A stretch of DNA of 64,000 nt from Paenibacillus sp. KS-LC4. GTDB taxonomy: Bacteria > Bacillota > Bacilli > Paenibacillales > Paenibacillaceae. Both the position numbers and the translations under genes were made by a program. Location of the stretch: the NCBI RefSeq assembly GCF_036894955.1, contig NZ_CP145905.1, positions 4,606,501-4,670,500 on the forward strand. Reading direction: 5' to 3'. Below the pieces are notes generated by a model. The model was not told the origin of the DNA. It made no database searches and saw only the letters and a program-made list of their open reading frames with translations. Shown here one piece after another: positions 9,234 through 18,429 of this stretch (position 1 is the first letter of the stretch; each line of letters starts with the position of its first letter).

Positions 9234-10472
9234 TTATAGCTGCTTGCTCTGAACTTCCTCAAGCCGAATGACGCGGGTATGCTGTGTATGGCTCCACTTC
9301 TTGTTGTTTTGCGTGAAGAAAGCATGAACCGTAATCGGCCACCACGACAGGGTGAAAAGCAAAAATGTCGGAATGCGCAGGTACAGCTTCCAATTTACTT
9401 TGGCCAAATACATAGACAACGGAATTTGAATGAAAATGTACAGCATATACGGGATGGACACCCATAGCGGCAGCATATTGTAAACGGAGGTTACCCGCTC
9501 TCCTCCCGAAAGGAAAATGTCGCCCCAAATGATAGCGGCTATAAAGAAGCCCGCGAGATAATTGTAAGCATTAAAGACGTACAAAGCAGCATCGATCTTC
9601 GTCCAGCTGCGATCCTTGATACCCTGCCACAGCAGCGGCAGCATATGCTTGCGCGTTACATCAAAGTGGCCTTGCATCCAGCGTAGGCGCTGACGGGCAG
9701 AAGCCTGGAACGTAATCGGCTTTTCGTCAAACACTTTAGCTTCGAAGTTGAATTTCGGATATATCCCGCGCTTGATGCAGCGGACCGTAAATTCCAAATC
9801 CTCTACGAGACTCGTAGCTCCCCAGCCCATTTCTTGCAGCAGCTTGGAATCGAACACCATGCCCGTACCACCGAGAAAGTTCGCAAGCCCTAGGTTCGTA
9901 CGAGGCAGCTGCCATAGACGGTTACAGAACCAGTAGTTGATAGCATTAGCCGAGCTGACCCAAGAGTCATTCGGGTTTTTCGTATCCAGATAACCTTGAA
10001 CAACCTGGAAGCCATTGCACAGATCATTGTTCATATATTGCAGGAAATCCGTTGCCACGAGATTGTCAGCATCAAAAATCGCAACGCCATCATAGCTGCG
10101 CGGCATTTGCCACAGTTCTTTAAGCATCCATTCCACAGCGAAGCCTTTACCGCGTTGGGTCGGATTTTCTCTAACGCAGGCATATACGCCGTCATAGCCT
10201 CTTACAACGTCAACGGTTCCATCCGTGCAGTTGTCGCAGATGACGAAAATATCGTACAGCTCGCGCGGGTATTTCATTTTTTGCAAATTCTCGATTAAGG
10301 CTCCAACGACTTGCTCTTCGTTATGAGCGGCGATTAGCAAAGCGAAAGACTTTTGCGGCTTATGCGACAAATCCTCTTTTCTGCGATGCCATCCGAAAAA
10401 CGTCAGAAACAATTGATACAGGCCAAGCAATGCAAATAAAATTTGCACAACAAACATAATTGAATTGAACAT
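9234..10472 (-). CDS. Membrane glycosyltransferase, family 2 (processive type)
   Basis: 412 residues. N-terminal membrane helix at about 1-25, then a GT-A catalytic domain: FALLIAAHNEEQVV, FDADN (metal-binding D-x-D), VEDLEF, and QRLRWMQGH, i.e. the D,D,D,Q-x-x-R-W signature of processive beta-glycosyltransferases such as cellulose or N-acetylglucosamine polymer synthases. Three or four C-terminal membrane helices follow (YNYLAGFFIAAIIW, LWVSIPYMLYIFIQIPL, FLLFTLSWWPITVHAFF). Likely acts at the inner membrane on a surface polysaccharide or glycolipid; sugar unknown. Start at 10472 with GGGGG upstream. Confidence 0.85.
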   Translation of the reverse strand: MFNSIMFVVQILFALLGLYQLFLTFFGWHRRKEDLSHKPQKSFALLIAAHNEEQVVGALIENLQKMKYPRELYDIFVICDNCTDGTVDVVRGYDGVYACVRENPTQRGKGFAVEWMLKELWQMPRSYDGVAIFDADNLVATDFLQYMNNDLCNGFQVVQGYLDTKNPNDSWVSSANAINYWFCNRLWQLPRTNLGLANFLGGTGMVFDSKLLQEMGWGATSLVEDLEFTVRCIKRGIYPKFNFEAKVFDEKPITFQASARQRLRWMQGHFDVTRKHMLPLLWQGIKDRSWTKIDAALYVFNAYNYLAGFFIAAIIWGDIFLSGGERVTSVYNMLPLWVSIPYMLYIFIQIPLSMYLAKVNWKLYLRIPTFLLFTLSWWPITVHAFFTQNNKKWSHTQHTRVIRLEEVQSKQL

Positions 10473-10810
10473 TTAGGTACTGCCCCCTTGAGACCCCTTT
10501 TTTTTGATTTGCCAAATTGAGTGGCGCAGCCGACCAAGCATACGTTCATCGTTCAGGCGGTAATTTTATCTCTCTTGTTTAAGGGCGCTTTTCTGAAAGC
10601 GTCCGTGACCTTACTTGATTCTCCACACATTGCTTCCTTTTGTCAAAAGCTCAATTGAGCGTTTTCCAGCCAGAAAAGCGCTACCATGGTTAACCAATGA
10701 CTGCATTACCTCCTTTTGCGGCGCGTCACCCTTATTTTCATCCATTTGCTGAATTTTTAGCACTTCTGTCCTTACTTACGATAAAAAACGCGAAAATGTT
10801 TCCGTTAAAT
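10473..10810. other. Intergenic region between two glycosyltransferase genes
   Basis: 338 nt without a supported ORF. On the minus strand a GCGCTTTTC / GAAAGCG hairpin at about 10588-10606 and a TTGACA near 10641-10636 could belong to a promoter and leader for the family 2 enzyme, but no matching -10 box is clear. Confidence 0.4.
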
Positions 10811-11992
10811 TTATCTCATAATGTGACTGAGTGGTGAACACCCCTGCGCGGACTGCCGCTCGCATTCCGCAAGAAGACCATCAAAAATCGAATCCCAAGA
10901 CTTTCGGAGACTGAACAATCTTGCGCTGATGCCTAAATTTCTTCTACGCTCCTCGTCCTCGTGCAGAAGCGCAAGCGCGGCTGCAAAGCTTGCCGGACTT
11001 CCCGCCTCGCACAGCATTCCGTTCAGTCCATGGGAGACGGAATCGAGCACCCCGCCCTTGTTCGCACAAAGGACAGGCGTGCCGCATGCCATTGCCTCAA
11101 GCACCACATTGCCGAACGTTTCCGTCGCCGACGGAAATAGAAAAAGATCAGCAGCGGCGTACCACCTTTGCAGCTCCTCTGACGTTTGAAAGCCAAGGAA
11201 GGTTGCAGCTACCCCGCTTCTTGCGCATTGCTGCTGCAGCGCCTCTGACGAAGGTCCGTCACCTGCCAGCACTAGCTTTACTTGGGCATTTGTTTGCTTT
11301 TGGAATGAGGAGAAAGCCTCAATTGCTGTTTCGACATCTTTCTCCGGTGCGAGTCTTCCTGCATAAAAAACGACAAAACATTCATGGCTTATGCGATGCT
11401 GCGACAGCAATTGCTCCCGGTTAACCCGGGGATGAAACAGGCTTGTGTCTATACCCCGGCTCCACACGGAAAGCCGCTCTGCATCCCATCCTTTCCTGGT
11501 CAAGTCCTGCAACGTAGAAGTGGAAGGCACAAATATTTTCTTGCAGTCTTGATGAAACCATTCCATATACCTACTTAACATCTTTACCATCCATTGCAAA
11601 TTATAAAACGGCAAGTATTGATCAAAATTGGTATGATACGATGCGATCAGCGGAATTTGATGTCTGCGGGCATAATGAATGCCGCATAAGCCAAGATTGA
11701 ATGGGGTAGCTACATGAATGAGGGTAGGGTTAAATTCATGCAGGGCATGGCGGAGATGCAGCGGATTCGGCAGCGCCAAGCGACACTCCGGGTATAGAAA
11801 AAACGGCAGGCTGGCAAAGCGCTCTACAGAGCTTGCCTGCATAGCCGCCTTGGAATCAAAGAGTGAGCGCTCAGGCGCCAGCACCAGGCACTCCACCCCT
11901 CTGCGCTGCAAAAAGGCTTTCCAGCGGCCAAGCGAGCGAGCAACGCCATTGCGTTCCGGCTCATAGGTATCGGTAAAAAGCGCGAGTCTCAT
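10811..11992 (-). CDS. Glycosyltransferase, family 4 (GT-B fold)
   Basis: 393 residues. The N-terminal domain opens MRLALFTDTYEPERNGVARSL, typical of bacterial mannosyl- and glucosyltransferases acting on lipids; the C-terminal donor-binding domain has VFYAGRLAPEKDVETAIEAF and the EAMACGTPVLCANKGG loop with the E-x7-E region. Predicted retaining transfer from a nucleotide sugar to a glycolipid or polysaccharide at the cytosolic face. Start follows AAGGAGG. It points the same way as the neighbouring membrane glycosyltransferase, suggesting a shared envelope-glycan role, not proven. Confidence 0.83.
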   Translation of the reverse strand: MRLALFTDTYEPERNGVARSLGRWKAFLQRRGVECLVLAPERSLFDSKAAMQASSVERFASLPFFLYPECRLALPNPLHLRHALHEFNPTLIHVATPFNLGLCGIHYARRHQIPLIASYHTNFDQYLPFYNLQWMVKMLSRYMEWFHQDCKKIFVPSTSTLQDLTRKGWDAERLSVWSRGIDTSLFHPRVNREQLLSQHRISHECFVVFYAGRLAPEKDVETAIEAFSSFQKQTNAQVKLVLAGDGPSSEALQQQCARSGVAATFLGFQTSEELQRWYAAADLFLFPSATETFGNVVLEAMACGTPVLCANKGGVLDSVSHGLNGMLCEAGSPASFAAALALLHEDEERRRNLGISARLFSLRKSWDSIFDGLLAECERQSAQGCSPLSHIMR

Positions 11993-12184
11993 TTCATACG
12001 CCTCCTTCGCCTTTACTCTTGAATGCTATCGGCTATTATTGTAAGGAAGGTATGTTACCTAGGCATCAACACAGTATGAACGCAACATTAATCTGGATTT
12101 TTACAAATTGTATGCGTACAGGGGCCCAAAACATGGTACTATCTTTAGAGTGGAAAACCGCCACACTTATACAGGAGGATTGGA

Positions 12185-12745
12185 ATGAAACAATTGTTAG
12201 GATGGCTGAGAGTTCGCGAGCAGCAGCTCATTGTCTGGGCGAATAGCAGACGAGGTCACAAGCGACTGCACCGCTGGCTTGGAAAATGGCTCAGCGTCAT
12301 TACACATATGGGTGGCGCGACGTTTACCCTGTCCAGTTCTCTGCTATTTGCTTTAATCGCTCCATCACCATTGAACGCGATCGGCTGGCAATGCTTCATC
12401 ACCGTCGTCATTAGCCATTTTCCCGTGTTTGTAGTGAAACGCTGGTTCAAGCGACTGCGCCCGTATCAAGCGCTTGAGGGCTTGACTACAAGCCGCAAAC
12501 CGCTTGTTGATTCGTCATTTCCTTCCGGGCATACGACAGCGATATTCGCCTGGCTGATTCCGATCGTGCTTACGAGCGGTGTCTTGCTGGTCATTACGGT
12601 TCCGATTGCTGCAATAATAGGCGTTTCGGTGGGCTGGTCGAGGATGTATCTGGGGCTGCATTATCCATCCGACGTTATCGTCGGCGCATTTATAGGAACG
12701 ATTACGGCATTCGCCGTACAATACAGCTGGGTTACTGCCATGTAA
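12185..12745 (+). CDS. PAP2-family phosphatase (undecaprenyl-diphosphatase-like)
   Basis: 186 residues, polytopic membrane protein. The three PAP2 phosphatase motifs are present: K-x6-RP in KRWFKRLRPYQAL, PSGHTTA, and SRMYLGLHYPSDV with the catalytic histidine. Five or so hydrophobic helices span the remainder. Family members such as BcrC recycle undecaprenyl diphosphate or dephosphorylate lipid phosphates outside the membrane. Start ATG at 12185 follows AGGAGG. Divergent from the family 4 glycosyltransferase. Confidence 0.87.
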   Translation: MKQLLGWLRVREQQLIVWANSRRGHKRLHRWLGKWLSVITHMGGATFTLSSSLLFALIAPSPLNAIGWQCFITVVISHFPVFVVKRWFKRLRPYQALEGLTTSRKPLVDSSFPSGHTTAIFAWLIPIVLTSGVLLVITVPIAAIIGVSVGWSRMYLGLHYPSDVIVGAFIGTITAFAVQYSWVTAM

Positions 12746-12826
12746 CCTAGCTGTATTTGGCTTTTACCCATCCTTTTTTACTACGGGGATTGTTAACGAC
12801 ATGTATGAGATGCCTGCAACTAAAAG

Positions 12827-13579
12827 CTAGTCTTCTACTTCTGTATCCTCTTCGCTCTGTGCCGCTTCACGCTGGGCATTCGCCAGCTTGTTCTCGCGGA
12901 ACTTCGCCAGCGCCGCTGAGCCGATTACAGCCTCCAAACGATAGATCGGCTGACCCTTGCCCATAAATTTCATCTCATATTCGGTAAATACGAGCTCTTC
13001 ACGCGGTCCATCCTGATGCAGATGCAAGGAAATGTTTCGAAGCTGAAGCTCCATCTCCGTAAAGCTGTTCAGCGAGAACTCAAACAGCGACATCGAATCG
13101 GTCTTAAAATGGATTTCTCCACGCTCGTTCAGCAATTGAGCGTATTTCGCCAGAAAACGCGGATGTGTCAGCCTGCGGCGAGCATGCTTAGCTTTCGGCC
13201 AAGGATCGCTGAAATTCAGATGAATGCGCTCAAGCTCGCCCGGCTCAAACATCGTCTCAATTTGCTCGATATTCGCACGCAGCAGCGCCAAATTAGGCGG
13301 ATGGCTAACGCCTTGCTCAGCCCAGATCGCATGCGCCTTCTCGCCTGCGCGGCGAATCAGCTCGTCATACATATCTACGCCAATAAAATTAATATGCGGA
13401 TTGCGCGCACTCATGTGGCTGATAAAACGGCCCTTGCCCATGCCAAGCTCCACATAAATCGGGTTATCATTGCCGAAAAAATCGCGCCATTTCCCTTTAA
13501 GCGGGGCGGCATCCAAAACAACAAGCTCCGGCTGTGCCTCCAGGCTTTCACGAATTCCTTTTCTTCCTCTTAATCGCAT
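12827..13579 (-). CDS. trmB: tRNA (guanine-N7-)-methyltransferase
   Basis: Makes m7G46 in the tRNA variable loop with SAM. Contains the SAM-binding VELGMGKGRFISHMS, the ARNPHINFIGVDMYDELI segment, and the conserved LNFSDPWPKAKHARRRLTH catalytic region. The preferred start is the ATG at 13579 (MRLRGRKGIRE, 250 residues), because the GGAGG ribosome site lies inside the alternative N-terminal extension that begins at 13597. The C-terminus is Gln/Glu-rich (about 30 residues beyond the core) and likely flexible. Confidence 0.94.
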   Translation of the reverse strand: MRLRGRKGIRESLEAQPELVVLDAAPLKGKWRDFFGNDNPIYVELGMGKGRFISHMSARNPHINFIGVDMYDELIRRAGEKAHAIWAEQGVSHPPNLALLRANIEQIETMFEPGELERIHLNFSDPWPKAKHARRRLTHPRFLAKYAQLLNERGEIHFKTDSMSLFEFSLNSFTEMELQLRNISLHLHQDGPREELVFTEYEMKFMGKGQPIYRLEAVIGSAALAKFRENKLANAQREAAQSEEDTEVED

Positions 13580-13690
13580 TGTAATTGAATCCTCCATTTA
13601 CTGGCGGGCTTACCTGAATTGCAGGCAACTCCCGCATATAAGCTAGTCCTTATTGTGCCTAAGATCGTCCTTCTTGTAAAGCTGATAGCC

Positions 13691-13727
13691 AAAAAAGAAC
13701 CGCAGGGTGGTCGCCCCCGCGGTTCTT
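13691..13727 (-). terminator. Intrinsic terminator
   Basis: AAGAACCGC (13695-13703) / GCGGTTCTT (13719-13727) with a T6 tail on the minus strand, 22 nt beyond the stop of the 68-residue gene. Confidence 0.85.
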
Positions 13728-13748
13728 CTACTAACTAACTAGAGCAGC

Positions 13749-13955
13749 TCAGATCAGCATGCGATAATCAATCGGAGCGCTGGATTTATCAATTTCATAC
13801 GTTTCTTCCAGCGCCTCATTCAGCTTCTTGCGCGCGGATACTTCAACATGATGATTATTGTGGAATCTGATACCGCTCAGCGCCATCAGCTCTTTAACTG
13901 TTAATTCTACCGTTACTTTCTCATCGCCATGCGGAATTTTAGTTTGCTCGTTCAT
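13749..13955 (-). CDS. Conserved-looking small protein, 68 residues
   Basis: Not recognised as a named family. Reads MNEQTKIPHGDEKVTVELTV, then KELMALSGIRF and a basic segment, ending IDYRMLI. No membrane segment or cysteine. A GAGGTG ribosome site precedes the ATG and an intrinsic terminator follows, so it is probably a real monocistronic gene. Confidence 0.7.
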   Translation of the reverse strand: MNEQTKIPHGDEKVTVELTVKELMALSGIRFHNNHHVEVSARKKLNEALEETYEIDKSSAPIDYRMLI

Positions 13956-14247
13956 TAGACATCACCTCATCGTTTAATATCACTCATTATTTCCAGACAA
14001 ACGACATTGTATGACAATCGCTACGAATCAGCTATGTTAGGTTTTTTTGTTGCCATTTCACAGTTTTAATATAACAGATCATGTAAGGTATAGCAAGCCT
14101 AATTTTCTTTTTCCTAAAAATAATTTCCAGTTTTCCGCATCGTGGAAACGTTTACAATCGCCCGATAATCGGGCGTGGCTTTCCGACTGCTTTTTCGTTA
14201 AAATAGAGGGAGTGAATAAAGGGCGGTGAGTAAAAATCTGAGCTGCG

Positions 14248-14312
14248 CAAGCAAAAACGACTTCGTCGGCCTTCCGTGGCGATGAAGAGCTCTGTCGTCG
14301 CTTTCGATTTTT
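14248..14312. repeat. Dispersed palindromic repeat, partial copy
   Basis: CAAGCAAAAACGACTTCGTCG followed by an imperfect hairpin (CTTCGTCGGCC / GTGGCGATGAAG). The 20-nt opening matches the copy at 6547. The AAATATAAGC half is absent here. The surrounding gap 13956-14345 holds no gene; the rest is A/T-rich promoter-like sequence without a clear box pair. Confidence 0.55.
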
Positions 14313-14345
14313 TCACCACCCTTTTTATAAGAGAAGGAGAACGGA

Positions 14346-15317
14346 ATGAATTCATTAAAAGCAACAGCATTAGATCCGACCAATGCCCCCCTGCTATGGG
14401 GCGATAAAAGATTTCATACATGGAACTATGAGATGCGCGAGCAATTCGGCGGCAAAGTATTCAAGGTCATGCTCGATGCAGGCTTTACTTGCCCTAACCG
14501 CGACGGCTCCATTGCCAAGGGCGGCTGCACCTTCTGCAGCGCGCGCGGATCAGGCGACTTCGCCGGAAGCCGGCGAGATGATCTCGTTACCCAGTTCAAC
14601 AATATCCGTGACCGCCAGCATCAAAAATGGCCGGATGCCCAGTATATCGGCTACTTTCAAGCCTACACGAACACTTACGCGCCTGTAGAGGAGCTTCGCG
14701 AATATTACGAAGTGATTTTGCAGCAGCCCGGCGTTGTCGGTCTGTCCATTGCCACTCGCCCCGACTGCTTGCCCGATGATGTCGTAGATTATTTGGCAGA
14801 GCTTAATGAGCGCACCTACCTCTGGGTTGAAATGGGACTTCAAACGGTGCATGAATCGACCTCGGAGCTAATTAACCGGGCGCATGATACCGCCTGCTAT
14901 GTTGATGCTGTGAAGCGACTGCGTGCACGCGGCATCCGCGTCTGCGCTCATATTATTTACGGGCTGCCGCAGGAAACGCATGAAATGATGCTCGATACTG
15001 GGCGCGCCGTTGCAGCCATGGATGTGCAGGGCATCAAAATCCATCTGCTGCATCTGATGCGTAAGACGCCAATGGTCCGCCAATATGAGGCTGGACTGCT
15101 GCGCTTTCTGGAGAAGGACGAATACGTCAAGCTAATTGGCGATACGCTGGAATTTTTGCCGCCAGAGATGATCGTCCACCGTCTGACCGGCGATGCCCCG
15201 CGCGACCTGCTCATCGGCCCGATGTGGAGCCTCAAGAAATGGGAAGTGCTCAATGCGATAGACGATGAGCTCCGTCAGCGCGGCACTTGGCAAGGAAAGC
15301 TGTGGGTGAACAGCTAG
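14346..15317 (+). CDS. mnmL: Radical SAM tRNA-modification protein (YtqA/MnmL type, TIGR01212)
   Basis: 323 residues. An unusual cysteine spacing, C49-x11-C61-x2-C64 (FTCPNRDG then GGCTFCSARG), marks the TIGR01212/YhcC-YtqA radical SAM family. Further motifs: YFQAYTNTYAP, SIATRPDCL, EMGLQTVHE and HIIYGLPQE. In B. subtilis ytqA lies next to ytqB (mnmM), and both have been assigned to the wobble-uridine mnm5s2U pathway; the same tandem arrangement here supports that role. AAGGAG precedes the ATG. Confidence 0.85.
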   Translation: MNSLKATALDPTNAPLLWGDKRFHTWNYEMREQFGGKVFKVMLDAGFTCPNRDGSIAKGGCTFCSARGSGDFAGSRRDDLVTQFNNIRDRQHQKWPDAQYIGYFQAYTNTYAPVEELREYYEVILQQPGVVGLSIATRPDCLPDDVVDYLAELNERTYLWVEMGLQTVHESTSELINRAHDTACYVDAVKRLRARGIRVCAHIIYGLPQETHEMMLDTGRAVAAMDVQGIKIHLLHLMRKTPMVRQYEAGLLRFLEKDEYVKLIGDTLEFLPPEMIVHRLTGDAPRDLLIGPMWSLKKWEVLNAIDDELRQRGTWQGKLWVNS

Positions 15318-15318
15318 C

Positions 15319-15918
15319 ATGGGATTTTTATCAGTTCTCAGCATGGCGCATCGCTGGATGGCCGAACGGGCACAGCCCGGAGATGCCTTCATAGATGCCA
15401 CCTCGGGCGGAGGTGTTGACACGCTTGCCCTCGCCCGTCTCGTCGGTGAACGGGGCAGCGTATACGCCTTTGACATCCAGCAGGCGGCGCTTGACCGAAC
15501 GCGTGATCGGCTGGACGCAATACGTGCCAGCGGCAAGGAGAAGCTCGCGGATACGCTGCTTTTCCTCCGAAGCCATGAGCAGATGGCGGATTGCGTTCCG
15601 GCCGCGCTGCATGGCCATATAGCTGGTGTTATGTTTAATCTCGGCTTTTTGCCTGGAAGCGACGAGTCGCTTATTACGCAGCCATCGACTACAATTGCTG
15701 CGCTGGAGGCTGCACTTGTCCTGCTTCGTCCGGGCGGCGTCATTACATGCGTCGTCTATCCCGGTCATCCAGGCGGCGCTGAGGAAGCGGAGGCAGTGCA
15801 GCAATGGGTTGAAGCGCTGCCAGATGAAGCCGCCGCCACCATGCTGTACCGTCAGTTGCACAAGAAGACCGCACCTTATTTGCTTGGCGTAGAGAAAAAA
15901 AGCAAACGAGAAGCTTAA
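15319..15918 (+). CDS. mnmM: tRNA mnm5s2U methyltransferase (YtqB/MnmM)
   Basis: 199 residues, class I SAM methyltransferase: GDAFIDATSGGGVDTLALARL forms the SAM loop (shown in part), then VYAFDIQQAALD and the family hallmark FNLGFLPGSD. C-terminal VYPGHPGG is also typical of YtqB. The ATG begins one base after the mnmL stop, so translation is coupled. Predicted to methylate nm5U to mnm5U at the tRNA wobble position. Confidence 0.88.
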   Translation: MGFLSVLSMAHRWMAERAQPGDAFIDATSGGGVDTLALARLVGERGSVYAFDIQQAALDRTRDRLDAIRASGKEKLADTLLFLRSHEQMADCVPAALHGHIAGVMFNLGFLPGSDESLITQPSTTIAALEAALVLLRPGGVITCVVYPGHPGGAEEAEAVQQWVEALPDEAAATMLYRQLHKKTAPYLLGVEKKSKREA

Positions 15919-15946
15919 ACTACTTAACTTAGGGAGAGATACTGTA

Positions 15947-16918
15947 ATGACTAAACCATACCCACTGCAATTTCAACCAGAGATGAAGGAACGTATATGG
16001 GGCGGCCGTGCGCTTGAGCAGTTTGGCCTTACGCTGCCGGAGGGCTCGATTGGCGAAGGCTGGATGATCGGCGACCATCCGAACGGTACAACGAAGGTCA
16101 TTAATGGCGAGCTTGCTGGCAAAGGCCTCGACGAAATTCGCGAGGCTTATGGCCGCGAGTGGTTCGGCACGAAAGGCTTTTCTGAGAAAAATGGCCGCTT
16201 CCCGCTGCTCATCAAGCTGCTGGATTGCAATGACGACCTGTCGATTCAGGTTCACCCGACCGATACCTACGAAGGCTTGCCTGAAGGCGAGCTTGGCAAA
16301 ACCGAAATGTGGTACATTCTTGATGCTAAGCCGGGCGCTACGATTATTTACGGCTTGAAGGACGGCGTTGATCGCGCAGCTATGGAAGCCGCAATCGCAG
16401 AAGGCCGCATTATGGATACGCTGCAAGAGGTTCCCGTTCAAGCAGGCGATGCCTTCTACATTCCAGCAGGAACCGTTCATGCGTTGTGCGCTGGCGTAGT
16501 CGTTGCCGAAATTCAGCAAAATTCCGATACGACTTACCGACTCTATGACTATGACCGTCTTGGCCTGGATGGCGAGCTGCGCGATCTGCATATCGAGGAC
16601 TCCTTGAACGTCATTGCTTATGACGGCGCAGGCGCAAGCCGCATGACAACAGACGGCGTTGCCGATGGCGAGTGGCTGACCATTGCCTCATCTCCTTATT
16701 TTATTGTCGAAAAAGGAATTATCCGCTCCGCAGCAGCCTATGAAACGCCAGCTACAAGCTTCGTTATTTTGATCGTTGCCGAAGGCAGCGGCAAGCTAAA
16801 ATGGGCAGATGGCGAGCTTGCTCTCGCAGCAGGTCAAGCTTATTTGCTACCAGCAAGCCTTGGCGGCTATGAGCTGGACGGCAGTCTGACCGTGATTCGC
16901 AGCGTGGTGCCTGCTTAA
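15947..16918 (+). CDS. manA: Mannose-6-phosphate isomerase, class I
   Basis: Interconverts mannose 6-phosphate and fructose 6-phosphate; zinc enzyme with cupin fold. 323 residues, as in Bacillus ManA. Zinc ligands visible: Q101 and H103 in SIQVHPTD, E120 in KTEMWYILDA, and the histidine in IPAGTVHAL. The conserved QQNSDTTYRLYDYDR lies in the C-terminal half. The start follows AGGGAGAG, 28 nt after mnmM, same direction; a terminator follows. Confidence 0.94.
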   Translation: MTKPYPLQFQPEMKERIWGGRALEQFGLTLPEGSIGEGWMIGDHPNGTTKVINGELAGKGLDEIREAYGREWFGTKGFSEKNGRFPLLIKLLDCNDDLSIQVHPTDTYEGLPEGELGKTEMWYILDAKPGATIIYGLKDGVDRAAMEAAIAEGRIMDTLQEVPVQAGDAFYIPAGTVHALCAGVVVAEIQQNSDTTYRLYDYDRLGLDGELRDLHIEDSLNVIAYDGAGASRMTTDGVADGEWLTIASSPYFIVEKGIIRSAAAYETPATSFVILIVAEGSGKLKWADGELALAAGQAYLLPASLGGYELDGSLTVIRSVVPA

Positions 16919-16967
16919 AGCTTTTTTCGCGGCAGGAACATGCATGACAGGAATATACATGAAAGAT

Positions 16968-17006
16968 AAACAGGGATGCGACCTTCTTGCATCCCTGTTT
17001 GATTTT
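16968..17006 (+). terminator. Terminator after manA
   Basis: AAACAGGGATGC (16968-16979) / GCATCCCTGTTT (16989-17000), a perfect 12-bp stem, followed by GATTTT. Confidence 0.88.
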
Positions 17007-17084
17007 CCCGGGCATATCGGAGCATGCGTTTACATGCTTTGATCAGGTATAATTTATAGAGAAACTCGCTTTAATCTAAGAGAG

Positions 17085-18092
17085 GTGTTAACCATTAAGC
17101 TCGAAGAAAAAGAACACAAATTCACTGGGCTTCATGCCTTTATAAAGCATGGCGGATTCCTCGAAATACCTGAAAACGAACATTTGACCTTTCACGAGCT
17201 ATTAACCACCTGCCAGACTAGTGTTACTAGCGGGCAAGCTGCGGTATTAGCATTTGAATTTCACCACTGCGACTTATCCTTAATCTATGTGCATGGCCAA
17301 TATTATGGCTCGCTTATTGATTTTAAAAAACTGGCCCGAATCAATAATCCTCATCGCATTGCAAAGCAGTGTGACATTCATTTTTGGCATGATTTTGAGC
17401 ATTATGCGGCCCAGCATCATTTGACGATCCGCACATGCACACAAACCAAAAACAGCAGGAAAGCCATACTCGACAACGGCTTGCGGCTAACGTTCCATTA
17501 TTCCAAAACACATGACGATTTCCTTATAAGCGAAATAACAAGCCGATATGGGAACAAACGAATCATCCAGTCTACACTCTCAGCCTCCTCTTATATGGAG
17601 ATGGAGCGTATGGATTTTACGATTCTCCATTATTTGAGGCAGCAGGGCTTCTTCCATTTACCAGCCCACAAAAACAGTCATTTCAATGATTTATTGCTGA
17701 AATGCAGCAGCAAGGAAAGCCATAGCGCCATAACCGGCACCATTCTGGGCTTTGAATTTAAAAACTGGCTTTTGGAAATTTTTTATAATGATAATCTGGA
17801 GCTTATCGGGGAAAATCTGAAGTTTATAAACCGCTGCCCCCACAGCAGCAAAGAAGAAATTATCAACAATTGCGAGATTCATTTTTGGGAAAGCTTTAAG
17901 CTTTATGCACAGCAAAATGATCTGCAAATCACCGAAATTTGCAAGGATCACGATACGATCATTGCTTTTCTGAATACGGGGGCTAATTTACATTTTCAGT
18001 ATCGGGAGGAATTTGGCGACTATTTGATTAGCGTGCTCGAAGGGGATGGGACCTCATTAAGGGAATCCTACAGACGAATTTATAACGGCTAG
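17085..18092 (+). CDS. Unrecognised protein with two tandem ~150-residue domains
   Basis: About 335 residues, no family recognised. Two homologous halves: residues ~13-150 (HAFIKHGGFLEIP, LAFEFHHCDLSLIYVHG, CDIHFWHDFEHYAAQHHL, NGLRLTFHY..DDFLISEI) and ~165-325 (HYLRQQGFFHLP, LGFEFKNWLLEIFYND, CEIHFWESFKLYAQQNDL, TGANLHFQY..GDYLISVL). No signal peptide or membrane helix. The start is uncertain: GTG at 17085 sits inside the AGAGAGGTG ribosome-like sequence, whereas an in-frame ATT at 17094 is ideally spaced from it. TATAAT at 17048 may be its -10 box. Confidence 0.75.
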   Translation: MLTIKLEEKEHKFTGLHAFIKHGGFLEIPENEHLTFHELLTTCQTSVTSGQAAVLAFEFHHCDLSLIYVHGQYYGSLIDFKKLARINNPHRIAKQCDIHFWHDFEHYAAQHHLTIRTCTQTKNSRKAILDNGLRLTFHYSKTHDDFLISEITSRYGNKRIIQSTLSASSYMEMERMDFTILHYLRQQGFFHLPAHKNSHFNDLLLKCSSKESHSAITGTILGFEFKNWLLEIFYNDNLELIGENLKFINRCPHSSKEEIINNCEIHFWESFKLYAQQNDLQITEICKDHDTIIAFLNTGANLHFQYREEFGDYLISVLEGDGTSLRESYRRIYNG

Positions 18093-18102
18093 GCCCCCCC
18101 CC

Positions 18103-18402
18103 TCACCAAGTGCGAGTTTTGTTAATTTCCATCTTTTTCGCAAAGGCCTGCTCCAAGTCAATATCCAGCTTATTGGCAAGGTCGCAAATATTCCACACGA
18201 TATCGTACATTTCCAAGCCTAGACGATCTTTGATTTCCTCCTTTTTCTCATGGTTGGGGTGGTAAGACAGATGCAGAAGCTCCTTAACCGTCTCCCCAAC
18301 CTCCGTAACTAGATAAAGCGCTCTTTGCTCGAGCGTTGACTCATCAAACCCGTGAGCAGTGCTAAATTCCTTCACATGCTTCTGCATTTCTGATAATTGC
18401 AT
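18103..18402 (-). CDS. MazG-like nucleotide pyrophosphohydrolase
   Basis: 99 residues, single all-alpha NTP-PPase domain. The acidic metal-binding helices are visible as LVTEVGETVKELLHL and KDRLGLEMYDIVWNICDLAN. Such proteins hydrolyse non-canonical or excess NTPs to NMP and PPi; substrate unknown. The next upstream gene, a flavoprotein, ends 28 nt away in the same direction, so they may be co-transcribed. Confidence 0.82.
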   Translation of the reverse strand: MQLSEMQKHVKEFSTAHGFDESTLEQRALYLVTEVGETVKELLHLSYHPNHEKKEEIKDRLGLEMYDIVWNICDLANKLDIDLEQAFAKKMEINKTRTW

Positions 18403-18429
18403 AACTGTACCTGCCTTTATAGTCTGAGA

